Origin: Thermomicrobiales bacterium
Lineage (GTDB): Bacteria; Chloroflexota; Chloroflexia; Thermomicrobiales; CFX8
Reading direction: 5' to 3'
NCBI GenBank assembly: GCA_037045155.1
Contig: JBAOIG010000003.1
Span: 1,302,001 to 1,366,000 of the forward strand
Length of the DNA: 64,000 nucleotides
In this document: piece after piece, positions 53,587 through 62,114 of the stretch
Layout of the letters: each line of letters starts with the position of its first letter
How positions within the stretch are numbered: position 1 is the first letter of the stretch
Made by a program: the position numbers and the translations under genes
Notes under the pieces: model-generated
Seen by the model: only the letters and a program-made list of their open reading frames with translations
Told to the model about the DNA's origin: nothing
The model's database searches: none

Positions 53587-55029
53587 ATGGTCGACACGCT
53601 GATCACTGGTGGGCATCTGCTGACGATGCAGGGGGATGGCGCCGGGTTCGTCGAGAATGGCGCGGTGGCGATCGAGGGGCGGCGGATCGTCGCCGTCGGG
53701 CCGCGGGAGAAGGTCGAGGCGCTCGGGCCGGCCAGACGCACGATCGACGCGACCGGCAAGCTGGTCATGCCCGGGCTGATCGACGCCCACACGCATTCTC
53801 ACTCCGATCTCGGGCGTGGCTGGGCGCAGGAGGTCCAGCCCTGGATGGCCTCGTCCTATGGGCCGCTGATGCGCCACGCCGATGAGCGCGACAGCCCGAT
53901 CGGCACGATGCTGATGCTGATGGAGGGCGTCGCCAACGGCACCACGACGTTCGGCGACTATGACCGCCCGATGGATGCGCTGCTCGCCGTCCATGAGCAA
54001 TTCGGCAATCGCGCCGTCGTCTGCGAGAACATCTCCGAGCTGAACTGGGACAAGCGTGAAGAGTGGGTCGCGCAGGGCTGGAAGCCCGGAGATCCCACCC
54101 CGCTCGACCCTGAGACAGGGGAGAGGACGCTGGCGACCGCGCTGGCGCTCTACGATCGTTGGCACGGCCGGGACGAGGGGCGGCTCCGCGTGATCCTCGG
54201 CCCGCACGCCCCGGACTTCCTCTCGAAGGAGATGCTGCTACGGGTTCAGGAGGAGGCGCGTAAGCGCAACACGCTGATGCACCTCCACGTCGCCCAGGAT
54301 CCGCGCGAGAACAACGCGACCCTGCAGCGCTACGGGCTGCGGGCGATCCCGTTCCTCGACTCCATTGGCCTGCTGGCGCCCGATCTGATCGCCGTCCACC
54401 TCTGCTTCGCCGAGCCGGAAGAGGTCGAGATGGTCGTCCGTAGCGGCGCGCCGATGACCTGCTGCTCGAACTCGATCGGCATCATCGATGGCGTTGTCCC
54501 GCCGGCCTGGCAGTTCGTCCAACTGGGCGGCACCGTCGCGCTCGGCTCCGACCAGGCGCCGGGCAACAACTCGCACAACGTCTTCTCCGAGATGCGGGCG
54601 ACGGCGATGTACGCCAAGATCGCCGCCCGCAGCCCGCTGCCGATGCCGGCCTGGCAGGTGCTGCGGATGGCGACGATCGACGGCGCGAAGGTGCTGGGCA
54701 TCGACGATGTCGTCGGCAGCCTGGAGGAGGGCAAGGAGGCCGACATCATCATGCTCGACCTGACCCGCCCGCCGCTGGCCCCGGTGCTGCTGCGGCCGGC
54801 CCGCAACATCGTCCCGAACCTCGTCTACGCCGAGACCGGATCCAACGTACTCATGACGATGGTCGCCGGCAACATCATCTACCAGGACGGCGAGTACACC
54901 AACATCGATCGCCACAAGGTCGCCGCCCGGGTCGCCGAGGCGTCCGCGCGCCTGCAGGACGCAGTCGCCGCCGACCCGCTCACCCACGACCTGGCGATCA
55001 CCCGGCTGACCAACGAGGGGAAGATCTAG
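53587..55029 (+). CDS. Amidohydrolase, MtaD/TrzA/SsnA-like deaminase or hydrolase
   Basis: 480 residues from the ATG at 53587, preceded by GGAAGGGC. The N- and C-terminal beta-sandwich parts flank a TIM barrel with metal-binding motifs: LVMPGLIDAHTHSHSD (HxH), LHVAQDPREN, AVHLCFAEPEE and LGSDQAPGNNSHN (Asp). This is the layout of adenosine/guanine and methylthioadenosine-type deaminases and triazine hydrolases. No Glu in the usual place after the HxH of helix 5 is obvious. Substrate cannot be named. A TAGAAT lies 60 bases upstream. Confidence 0.85.
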   Translation: MVDTLITGGHLLTMQGDGAGFVENGAVAIEGRRIVAVGPREKVEALGPARRTIDATGKLVMPGLIDAHTHSHSDLGRGWAQEVQPWMASSYGPLMRHADERDSPIGTMLMLMEGVANGTTTFGDYDRPMDALLAVHEQFGNRAVVCENISELNWDKREEWVAQGWKPGDPTPLDPETGERTLATALALYDRWHGRDEGRLRVILGPHAPDFLSKEMLLRVQEEARKRNTLMHLHVAQDPRENNATLQRYGLRAIPFLDSIGLLAPDLIAVHLCFAEPEEVEMVVRSGAPMTCCSNSIGIIDGVVPPAWQFVQLGGTVALGSDQAPGNNSHNVFSEMRATAMYAKIAARSPLPMPAWQVLRMATIDGAKVLGIDDVVGSLEEGKEADIIMLDLTRPPLAPVLLRPARNIVPNLVYAETGSNVLMTMVAGNIIYQDGEYTNIDRHKVAARVAEASARLQDAVAADPLTHDLAITRLTNEGKI

Positions 55030-55147
55030 CGGCCACGCGACGACGGGAGGCTCAAGGTGGCGCTCTGCGGAGCGTGGACAGGGCGAGCCCTGCCCCTACG
55101 AAACGGTTTCATACCGGTCATACATCGACCCACCAGTACTGCGACTT

Positions 55148-55173
55148 CCCCTCTCCCACGGTTGGGAGAGGGG
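55148..55173. terminator. Hairpin CCCCTCTCCC/GGGAGAGGGG
   Basis: Perfect 10 bp stem with a 6-base loop within a GC-rich stretch (55130-55210) that also holds GGGTGAGGG, a repeat type common in intergenic DNA of related genomes. It is 120 bp beyond the amidohydrolase stop and could end its transcript. Confidence 0.4.
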
Positions 55174-55261
55174 CGGGGCGCCCTCTGGGCCGCGGGTGAG
55201 GGCCGCTCCCCAACGTGCTAGACTCGTCGGTTGACATATGAAGAGGGAGCGAGGACAGCGA

Positions 55262-56776
55262 ATGACGACTTCTGGCAGCGACGCAACCGCGGGTCGGGTG
55301 CGCGTCCGCTTCGCGCCGAGCCCGACCGGCGACCTGCACGTCGGCGGTCTGCGCTCGGCGCTATTCACCTGGCTGTTCGCCCGCAAGCACGGTGGCGACT
55401 TCATCCTGCGCATCGAGGACACCGATCGGCGGCGTTACAAGGAAGAGAGCGTCGGGACCATCATTGGCGCGCTGCGCTGGGTCGGGCTCGATTGGGATGA
55501 AGGGCCAGAAGTCGGTGGGGAGTACGGCCCGTACTTCCAGAGCGAGCGTCTGTCGCTCTACCAGCAGCATGCTCGCGCGCTGGTAGAGGCCGGCCTGGCG
55601 TACGAATGCTTCTGCTCGCCGGAGCGGCTCGACACACTGCGCGCCGAGCAGGTCGCTCGCAAAGTGCCGCCGGGCTACGACCGCCACTGCCGAAACCTGA
55701 CCGACGAAGAGCGGGCGGCGAAGCACGCCGAGGGGATAACTCCGGTGATCCGCTTCAAGATCCCGGTGGAGGGCACGACGATCGTCCGCGACGAGCTGCG
55801 CGGCGAGATCAGCTACGAGAACCGGCTGCTCGAGGACGCAGTGCTGCTGAAGTCGGACGGCTTCCCGACCTACCACCTCGGCGTCGTGGTCGACGATCAT
55901 CTGATGGAGATCAGCCACGTGATGCGCGGCGAGGAGTGGATTCCCTCCTTCCCGTTGCACGTGCTGATCTACGCGGCGTTTGGCTGGGAGCTGCCAGCCT
56001 TCTACCACCTGCCGGTAATCCTCAGCCCGGAGGGCGGCAAGCTCTCCAAGCGCCACGGCGCGGCCGGCGCGCTACAGTACAAGCAGGAGGGCTATCTGCC
56101 GGAGGCGCTCCGCAACTATCTGGCGCTCCAGGGGTGGTCGTATGACGACCGCGAGGAGTTCTTCCCGACGCTGGACGACCTGGTCCAGAAGTTCTCGATG
56201 GAACGCGTCAGCTCCAGCCCCTCAAAGTACAACTTCGAGAAAGTGCTCTGGTTCAACCAGCAGTACATCAACCACATCGTCGAGCTGGATGACCTGACCC
56301 GCCGCACGCTGCCGTGGCTGCGGGAGGCCGGTCTCGTCGGCGACGTTGTCGAGGGCACGCCGGAGTACGCGCGCGTCCACGACGCGGTCGGGCTGATTAA
56401 GGACAAGATGCGGCTGCTCAGTGAAGCGCCGGACCTGCTGCGCTTCTTCTTCGCCGCGCCGGACGATTACGCCGCGGAGCTGCTGGTTCCGAAGAAGACC
56501 GAGCCGGCCCAGATCGCCGCGGCGCTGCCCCGCGTGCGCGAGATCATCGGTGAGACAGGTGTCGAGGACGAGGCTGGGCTGGAAGCGCGGCTACGGGCGG
56601 TGGGAGATGAGCTCGGGCTGAAGGCCGGCCAGCTGTTCATGCCGATCCGCGTCGCCATCAGTGGCCGGACCGTCTCGCCGGGCCTGTTCGGCACACTGCG
56701 TGTCCTCGGCCAGGATCGAGCATTGGAGCGTCTGGACGCCGCGATCGACAAGCTGGGGGCGACCGCCTCGGCATGA
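55262..56776 (+). CDS. gltX: Glutamate--tRNA ligase
   Basis: 504 residues from the ATG at 55262; an ATG at 55238 in the same frame would add 8. Class I synthetase for tRNA-Glu (perhaps also tRNA-Gln if gatCAB is present). HIGH-type motif in FAPSPTGDLHVGGLRSA, KMSKS-type motif KLSKRHG, and the catalytic-domain strand FILRIEDTDRRR are clear. The zinc-binding-like insert CFCSPERLD and the helical anticodon-binding domain follow. Standard length. Followed by three palindromic repeats. Confidence 0.96.
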   Translation: MTTSGSDATAGRVRVRFAPSPTGDLHVGGLRSALFTWLFARKHGGDFILRIEDTDRRRYKEESVGTIIGALRWVGLDWDEGPEVGGEYGPYFQSERLSLYQQHARALVEAGLAYECFCSPERLDTLRAEQVARKVPPGYDRHCRNLTDEERAAKHAEGITPVIRFKIPVEGTTIVRDELRGEISYENRLLEDAVLLKSDGFPTYHLGVVVDDHLMEISHVMRGEEWIPSFPLHVLIYAAFGWELPAFYHLPVILSPEGGKLSKRHGAAGALQYKQEGYLPEALRNYLALQGWSYDDREEFFPTLDDLVQKFSMERVSSSPSKYNFEKVLWFNQQYINHIVELDDLTRRTLPWLREAGLVGDVVEGTPEYARVHDAVGLIKDKMRLLSEAPDLLRFFFAAPDDYAAELLVPKKTEPAQIAAALPRVREIIGETGVEDEAGLEARLRAVGDELGLKAGQLFMPIRVAISGRTVSPGLFGTLRVLGQDRALERLDAAIDKLGATASA

Positions 56777-56806
56777 GCCTGCCGGGTCGATAGCGCGCCG
56801 CCCACT

Positions 56807-56896
56807 TGTCATCCTGAACCGCAGTGAAGGATCTCCTCTGCGTTCGACTGTATCGAATATCGGGGGAGATTCTTCGCGCGCACGCTCAGAATGACA
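56807..56896. repeat. Palindromic intergenic repeat, copy 4
   Basis: A 90 bp palindrome, TGTCAT...ATGACA ends, with CCTGAACCGCAGTGAAGGAT in the left arm. Directly follows gltX and may act as a terminator. Confidence 0.75.
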
Positions 56897-56927
56897 ACGG
56901 GCGGGGGATGCTGCCACCCTGCCAGCT

Positions 56928-57017
56928 TGTCATCCTGAACCGCAGTGAAGGATCTCTCACCCGTTCGATGCCAGTCCAACGCAGGAGAGATCTTTCGCGT
57001 GCGCGCTCAAGATGACA
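56928..57017. repeat. Palindromic intergenic repeat, copy 5
   Basis: A 90 bp copy, nearly identical to copy 4 in its left half; its right half (from about AGTCCAACGCAGG to ATGACA) is identical to that of the copy inside the MITE-like element at 27121-27222. This shows mosaic spread or gene conversion among copies. Confidence 0.8.
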
Positions 57018-57047
57018 AAGAACCGGCAGGCTGCCGATCGGACAGTC

Positions 57048-57140
57048 TGACGTTGACAGCCCACCGAGCCGCAGCGAAGGATCTCCCCATCGTTCGTAAC
57101 GGACAGGCGAGGAGACCCTTCGACTGCGCAGGCGCAATCA
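57048..57140. repeat. Remnant of MITE terminus plus partial palindrome
   Basis: TGACGTTGACAGCCCA at 57048-57063 equals the last 16 bases of the element at 27064-27278. It is followed by a partial palindrome beginning GAGCCGCAGCGAAGGATC and ending at about 57140, next to the stop of the FAD oxidoreductase. No matching left terminus was found nearby, so it is a truncated or rearranged copy. Confidence 0.65.
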
Positions 57141-57143
57141 CGT

Positions 57144-58229
57144 CTACCCGAAGCGATCCGGCGAGAACGGCGCGAGCAGCGGATCTGTCTGGCCGTCGAC
57201 GATCTGACGGGTGACGAGCGTCGCCAGCAATGGCCCGAGCGTGACGCCGGAGTGTGTGACTACCTCAGCATAGCCAGGGAGCACGCTGACAAGGCCGGCG
57301 CTCGTCCGGCCATCGGCCGGGATCGGCCGCGTGCCGACCGACCAGCGCGAGACGCGAGCCGCCTCAAGCGCCGGGAGGTAGTCGGCCGCGCGGCGCAGCA
57401 GCTCGACTGCCCACTCGGCCGGCGACTCGCCGCGCTCGATGCCCACATCGGCATCGCCGTGGTGCAGCATCAGGAGATCACCGTCCGGCCGCAGGTGCAC
57501 TCGCGGTGTGTGGACGATGCGCCGAACCTGTCCGCTCGCGTGGCTGGCGCGAACGATCAGCCCGCGGGTCGGCGCTAGCGGCAACTCCCTGCCGGCCAGC
57601 CGGGCAATCGCATCCGCGGCAGGGCCGGCGCAGTTGACGACGAGGTCGGCGGGGATGCGCTCGCCGTTCGCCAACTGGACACCGCTGATTCGCCCGCCAT
57701 CGCGCTCGATCGCCGTCACCTGGCTGGCAACGTGAACCTCTGCGCCGTGTTTACGAGCCTCGTCGGCCATCGCTCGGGCCATGGCAGGCCCATCGACCCA
57801 TGACTCGGTCGGGAAGTAGACCCCTTGCTCGACATCGTCCTCGACGCGGAGCGCTGGCTCCAGATTCGCCATCTCGGCCCGACTCAACCATTCAACCGGG
57901 TAGCTCCAGGCGCGGAGCCGCGCAACCTGCGCCTCGAGCCGGCCGCCATCGTCACCCACGATCCAGGCGAGGTTGCCCCCCTCGCTGTACCACGGGGCGT
58001 CGCCAAGCTCATCGCGTAGCTCGCCCCAGGCACGCATTCCGGCAACGTTGAGGGCAAAGTAGTCTTCAGGCGTCTTGGTGTTTGAGTTGGTCCAAGCGAA
58101 GCTCGAGCCGGTTGTGCCCCAGCCCGGCTCGGCGGAGTCGAGCAGCGCAACTGCCTGGCCGGCCTGTGCCAGCCGGAAGGCAAGCGACGCGCCAACCACG
58201 CCAGCCCCGATAACAACGATCCTTCGCAT
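57144..58229 (-). CDS. FAD-dependent oxidoreductase (DAO family)
   Basis: 361 residues from the ATG at 58229; a GTG two codons upstream is possible. The N-terminus is the FAD Rossmann motif RRIVVIGAGVVGASLAFRLA. The D-amino-acid oxidase/glycine-oxidase-like family also shows DLVVNCAGPAADAIARLAG and the C-terminal FAD contact GYAEVVTHSGVTLGPLLA. Oxidises an amine or amino-acid type substrate. It reads toward the repeat cluster downstream of gltX. Confidence 0.87.
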   Translation of the reverse strand: MRRIVVIGAGVVGASLAFRLAQAGQAVALLDSAEPGWGTTGSSFAWTNSNTKTPEDYFALNVAGMRAWGELRDELGDAPWYSEGGNLAWIVGDDGGRLEAQVARLRAWSYPVEWLSRAEMANLEPALRVEDDVEQGVYFPTESWVDGPAMARAMADEARKHGAEVHVASQVTAIERDGGRISGVQLANGERIPADLVVNCAGPAADAIARLAGRELPLAPTRGLIVRASHASGQVRRIVHTPRVHLRPDGDLLMLHHGDADVGIERGESPAEWAVELLRRAADYLPALEAARVSRWSVGTRPIPADGRTSAGLVSVLPGYAEVVTHSGVTLGPLLATLVTRQIVDGQTDPLLAPFSPDRFG

Positions 58230-58283
58230 CCTCACCGCCCTTTCGTTCTCGCAGAGCTCTCTCCGCGGCAGGATACCGCAGGC

Positions 58284-58946
58284 TCAACTAGCATCGCGCA
58301 GGCGCTCACGAGCGATCGAAACGATCGCCGGCCAGTGACGATGGATGGTGCGGCGGTTGACTCCGATCAGCTCCGCGATCCGCGATGGACCGTGGCCATC
58401 CCGGACCGAGAGCTGGAAGATAGCCTGGTCGCGCGAGTTGAGGTAACCGCAGATCTCAACGATCACCTGGTTGGCCAGGACGATATCTTCGATATCGATC
58501 GAGTCCAGCGGGTCGTGCGGCGCTCCGTCTTGTGGCGCGACGATCGCGCCCTCGCGCAGCAGCGCGCGCACCCGGCCGGCCAGGCGCATCGGAAACACGC
58601 GCAGGAAGTAGTAGCCGAAGCCAGCCGGACCGTCCTGGCTCGTCAGCGGCTGCCACCCTGCCAACACATCGACGAACGCAAGAAACGCTTCCTGCTGGAC
58701 ATCGTCGATCTCCCACGGGTCAATGGCACGGCGGCGGTAGCGGGCACAGAATCGTGCCACCTTCCACGAGAGCATCGTCAGCAATCGGTCGCGGATGGCC
58801 AGGTCGTCGCGAGCGAGGAGCGCATAACGCGAGAGCGCCAGATCGAGATCCGGGGTCATCTCGACATCGCCGAGCGAGCGCGCAATGAGCGCGGTGAGCC
58901 AGTCGCTGGGGTCTGGGGTAGATCGTTCGGTACTGTTCATTGCCAC
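58284..58946 (-). CDS. Sigma-70-like / ECF-type RNA polymerase factor
   Basis: 220 residues. Region 2-like helix with CARYRRRAIDPWEIDDVQQEAFLAF (the DDVxQE core) near 70-95 and a region 4-like HTH near 170-210 (ILNSRDQAIF-type start, SRIAELIGVNRRTIHRHW). The linker is longer than in most ECF factors and region 2 has an unusual insert after residue 100, so it may recognise atypical promoters or be a phage-like regulator. No anti-sigma gene is adjacent. Confidence 0.72.
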   Translation of the reverse strand: MAMNSTERSTPDPSDWLTALIARSLGDVEMTPDLDLALSRYALLARDDLAIRDRLLTMLSWKVARFCARYRRRAIDPWEIDDVQQEAFLAFVDVLAGWQPLTSQDGPAGFGYYFLRVFPMRLAGRVRALLREGAIVAPQDGAPHDPLDSIDIEDIVLANQVIVEICGYLNSRDQAIFQLSVRDGHGPSRIAELIGVNRRTIHRHWPAIVSIARERLRDAS

Positions 58947-59070
58947 TCCAGTGGCCGGGCAGCCCGGAGGGCGGGACGCGAGCGCACCGCCAGTCCGGGT
59001 TGTCCGGATGTCGTGGCGCTTGTGCGCTCAGTTCAGGAAGAACAGCATCAGGTGCTGTAGGTAGGGGGAA

Positions 59071-59334
59071 TCAGCGCCAGCCGCCATGGTCGCCGGCCAG
59101 GCTCTCTGGCAGGTCGCCGCTGGCAGACGCTGGCCGCAGATCGAGGATGTGCTGTGCGCCACAGCGTGGGCAGGTTGCATGGACACAACCCGACGCCTCG
59201 TAGAATCGGTCGCGGACCTTGATTTGAATCTGGCCGCCTGGCTCGTACATCCCCAACAGGATCGGGGGTTCGCCGCAGCGACACTCCCAGCGCTGCTTCG
59301 CCACCCGCCCGATGCGGGCTTGCCGTTCGGTCAT
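59071..59334 (-). CDS. Small zinc-ribbon protein downstream of dinB
   Basis: 87 residues from the ATG at 59334, behind GAGGTGAGGAG. Four to five Cys in WECRCG (about 17-22) and CVHATCPRCGAQH (about 50-62) make a zinc ribbon. The pattern faintly recalls phage Com-type proteins. It starts 5 bases after the dinB stop, so it is in the SOS-controlled operon. Function unknown. Confidence 0.7.
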   Translation of the reverse strand: MTERQARIGRVAKQRWECRCGEPPILLGMYEPGGQIQIKVRDRFYEASGCVHATCPRCGAQHILDLRPASASGDLPESLAGDHGGWR

Positions 59335-59339
59335 GCTCC

Positions 59340-60560
59340 TCACCTCCTTTCCTTCGTGTTGCTGGCTGCGTCGCGCCGCGCCGGATCGCGGGCGAAGCGG
59401 GCCGGCACGATCATCGGCGCGCCGGTGCGTTCGGTGATCCGATCGATAGCTGCGTTCAGCTGGCGCAGCCGGACCCGATGGTCGTCGAACAGGTCGAGCT
59501 GGTGCGACGCCGACGCCAGGCTCGCGACCCGGACGCCAAGTAGCCGCACCGGCGCCCGCCGCTCGGCCAGCGCGCGATCGAGCAGCTCGGCCGCGACGAC
59601 GTGGATAACCTGGTGGGCGTCGGTCGGCCGATCGAGCGACTGTTGGCGACTGATCGTCGCAAAGTCGTCGTAGCGGAGCTTCAGCGCGACCGTCGTCGCC
59701 ATCAGTCCACGGCGGCGCAACTCGGCCCCCGTCCGCTCGCAGAGCCGATAGAGCGTCGAATCGAGCTCGGCATGGGCGACGATGTCCCGGTCGAACGTCT
59801 GCTCGTGGCCGAGCGACTTGCGCTCGCCCGGCTCGCCACGCACTGCCCGGTCATCCTCCCCACGGGCGCGCGCTTGCAGCCGGCCGGCGTCGCTCCCAAC
59901 GATGTCGAGCAGCAGCACGCCCGGCGCGACGGCCAGATCCGCCAGCGTCACGATCCCGGCGGCGCGTAGCCGCGCGGTCGCCTTCGGCCCGACTCCCGGC
60001 AACCGTTCGACCGGCAACGGGCCCAGCGTCGCCGCCTCCTGCCCGCGGCGGACGATCCGCAGCCCGTCGGGCTTGTCGAGGTCGGAGGCGATCTTGGCTA
60101 CCAGCTTGTTCGAGGCAACACCAAGCGAGACGGCCAGACCGACCTCGTCGCGAACTCGCTGCTTCAGCGCCCGCGAGAGCTGCTCGACGCTACCGAACAG
60201 CCGCTCCGAGTTGCTGATGTCGAGGTAGGCTTCGTCGATACTGACCACTTCGACCAGCGGCGAGAAGTCGTCGAGGACAAGTCGGAAGCGCTGTGACAGC
60301 TCGCGGTACAACGCGCCGTCGGGCCGTACGATGACCGCTTGCGGACAGAGGCGGACCGCCTGCGCCATCGGCATCGCCGAGCAAACGCCGTGCTGGCGGG
60401 CTTCGTAGGTGGCCGAGGCAACCACACCGCGCCCCTCCGGCGACCCGCCGACGATAACCGGCCGGCCGCGCAGCTCGGGGCGACGCAGCACCTCGGCTGC
60501 GGCGAAGAACGCGTCGAGGTCCGCATGGACGACCCAGCGGTCGGCGTCGTGCGCGTACAC
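59340..60560 (-). CDS. dinB: DNA polymerase IV (Y family)
   Basis: 406 residues from a GTG at 60560 with GGGAGG 5 bases upstream. Pol IV copies past DNA lesions. Catalytic metal residues are in VVHADLDAFFAAAEV and SIDEAYLDISN; the thumb HhH motif is LPGVGPKATARLRAAGI. The C-terminal little-finger domain follows. It lacks an obvious beta-clamp QLxLF motif apart from QLDLFDD near 375-381, which fits well. A consensus promoter and a LexA-type palindrome lie directly upstream, so it is an SOS gene. Confidence 0.95.
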   Translation of the reverse strand: MYAHDADRWVVHADLDAFFAAAEVLRRPELRGRPVIVGGSPEGRGVVASATYEARQHGVCSAMPMAQAVRLCPQAVIVRPDGALYRELSQRFRLVLDDFSPLVEVVSIDEAYLDISNSERLFGSVEQLSRALKQRVRDEVGLAVSLGVASNKLVAKIASDLDKPDGLRIVRRGQEAATLGPLPVERLPGVGPKATARLRAAGIVTLADLAVAPGVLLLDIVGSDAGRLQARARGEDDRAVRGEPGERKSLGHEQTFDRDIVAHAELDSTLYRLCERTGAELRRRGLMATTVALKLRYDDFATISRQQSLDRPTDAHQVIHVVAAELLDRALAERRAPVRLLGVRVASLASASHQLDLFDDHRVRLRQLNAAIDRITERTGAPMIVPARFARDPARRDAASNTKERR

Positions 60561-60585
60561 TTCATCCTCCCGGCTGCCAATACCA

Positions 60586-60609
60586 AGAATAGAACATATG
60601 TTCTATTCT
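60586..60609 (-). promoter_or_regulatory. SOS (LexA) operator of dinB
   Basis: A 24 bp perfect palindrome centred on GAACATATGTTC (60592-60603), matching the Gram-positive type LexA box GAACNNNNGTTC. It lies immediately after the -10 box and 26 bases before the dinB GTG, so LexA bound here would block transcription start. Confidence 0.85.
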
Positions 60610-60615
60610 GACTCG

Positions 60616-60644
60616 ATAGTAAAGCCCCGCGCCGCCGATGTCAA
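60616..60644 (-). promoter_or_regulatory. dinB promoter
   Basis: On the minus strand TTGACA (60639-60644), a 17-base spacer and TACTAT (60616-60621). The start site should fall near 60609, inside the LexA palindrome. Confidence 0.7.
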
Positions 60645-60681
60645 CCATGTGTCACACAGATGTTGGCGGCGAACGCGGATA

Positions 60682-60711
60682 TTGTCCGCGCGCCGCCCGT
60701 CGGGCTATTCT
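60682..60711 (+). promoter_or_regulatory. Possible promoter of the metallophosphoesterase gene
   Basis: TTGTCC (60682-60687), 18-base spacer, TATTCT (60706-60711), 40 bases before the ATG at 60751. Moderate match only. Confidence 0.4.
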
Positions 60712-60750
60712 GGTCGCCAGCGGGCTAGTTGACAGAGAGGTAGACGTCAG

Positions 60751-61506
60751 ATGGCAGATGTAGCGCGAGTGGCGATCATTTCCGATGTCCATGGCAACCG
60801 ACCGGCGTTTGAGGCAGTGCTGGCCGAGGTCGATCGGCGCGGCCCCTTCGACACGCTCGTCGGAGGCGGCGACTATGCGTTTGGCGGGGCGTTCCCCGAC
60901 GACTCACTGGCGCTGGTTGTCGAGCGCGGGCTGACGTGCGTCCGCGGCAACACGGATGAGTGGATCATCGAGGCGGCCACCAATGGACGCCAGCCGGCCC
61001 ACGGCTACGAGCCGGAGCAGGCGCACAGCGAGCTGCTGCGCTCGGTCGATGCCTGGGCCGCCGCCCGGTTGAGCGACGACCATCGGCGGCTTCTGGCCAA
61101 CCTGCCGGTAAGTTGGGAGACGACGGGACCGAGCGGTCAGACACTCGCCTTCGTCCATTCCACGCCCTGGAGCACCCACCCGGTCATTCTCCCCGACGCG
61201 CCGGAGGAGATGGCGCGCCGGATGCTCGACGCCGCCGGCGCTCAGATGCTGCTCTACGGTCACATCCACTACGCTTACACCAGGCAGGTCGACGATCGAA
61301 CGCTGGCGTGTGTCGGCAGCGTCGGGATGCCGTTCGACGGGGACTGGCGGCCGTGCTTCGCGGTTGCCGAGGATGATGGCGCTGGCTGGCGTGTCGAGCA
61401 CGTCCGGGTCGAGTATGACCGCGAGCCATATCTGGCAGCGCTGCTGGAATCGGGCGTGCCGAACGCGGCGGAATTCATCAGCTCGATCCGCCAGCGAGGC
61501 GGATGA
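60751..61506 (+). CDS. Metallophosphoesterase (YfcE/calcineurin-like)
   Basis: 251 residues. The two-metal phosphodiesterase motifs are present: ISDVHGNRPAFEAVL (about 10-24), VGGGDYAFGG, CVRGNTDEWI with NxD in place of the usual GNHD/E, and LYGHIHYAYTR with the GH-x-H motif. Family members hydrolyse small phosphodiesters or act on nucleotides. GAGAGG precedes the ATG. It is the gene before mreD but separated by 118 bp, so probably independent. Confidence 0.88.
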   Translation: MADVARVAIISDVHGNRPAFEAVLAEVDRRGPFDTLVGGGDYAFGGAFPDDSLALVVERGLTCVRGNTDEWIIEAATNGRQPAHGYEPEQAHSELLRSVDAWAAARLSDDHRRLLANLPVSWETTGPSGQTLAFVHSTPWSTHPVILPDAPEEMARRMLDAAGAQMLLYGHIHYAYTRQVDDRTLACVGSVGMPFDGDWRPCFAVAEDDGAGWRVEHVRVEYDREPYLAALLESGVPNAAEFISSIRQRGG

Positions 61507-61624
61507 GCCGGGCGGAGAGTCCGCGACCGCGTGGTATCATCGCCAGAATGTGGAGACTGGCGAACGATCTTGCACACACCGGTTGGGGCGGCTCGGTACC
61601 CGCGCTCCACGGAGTCACCCAGAT

Positions 61625-62114
61625 ATGACCAGAGTGTTCTTCGGGCTCTCGCTGGCGCTGGTTGCGATGCTCCAGGCATCGTTTGTGCCGGCCCTCGGGC
61701 TGATTGCTATCCAGCCGGATCTCGCGCTGATCCTGTTGCTCGCGTGGAGCGCGTCCCGTGGGATGGCCGAGGGAATGGCTTGGGCGCTGGGTCTCGGCAT
61801 CTGGCTCGACCTGCTGACACTTCGATCCTCTCGGAACCCATGCATTCTCGTTGCTGGTCGTTGCCGTTATCGGCGGGCTGGCCGGCCAACGGATATTCCG
61901 GTCGGGGATCGTCCTGCCGATCGTCCTGGTCGTCGTGGCGACACTGGCCTCCGGCCTGGTCGCATCGCTTGTGGCACGCTTCAGTGGGGATGCGGCCGGC
62001 GGGCTGGAGATGATGCGGCCGATCGTCGCAGCCGTGTTTCTGAACACCATGTTCGTGCTCGTTGGCTGGGTCGTCCTGCTCATCGTGGATCGCTGGATAC
62101 CGCGTCATGTTTAA
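61625..62114 (+). pseudogene. mreD: Rod shape-determining protein MreD, interrupted by a +1 frameshift
   Basis: Frame from the ATG at 61625 encodes the N-terminal half of MreD (VFFGLSLALVAMLQASFVP to GLGIWLDLLT). At about 61817-61820 the sense frame jumps: the frame ending at 62114 continues with FDPLGTHAFSLLVVAVIGG and the last three helices. One extra C (ACAC at 61817-61820) accounts for the shift; removing it restores a protein of about 163 residues with five or six membrane helices. MreD works with MreB, MreC, PBP2 and RodA in wall elongation; mrdA overlaps its stop. Sequencing error, true mutation or recoding are all possible. Confidence 0.8.

Noticed and set aside
53398..54987. Long minus-strand open frames (269 and 249 residues)
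   Set aside because: Antisense to the amidohydrolase; His/Arg/Gly-rich translations without domains.
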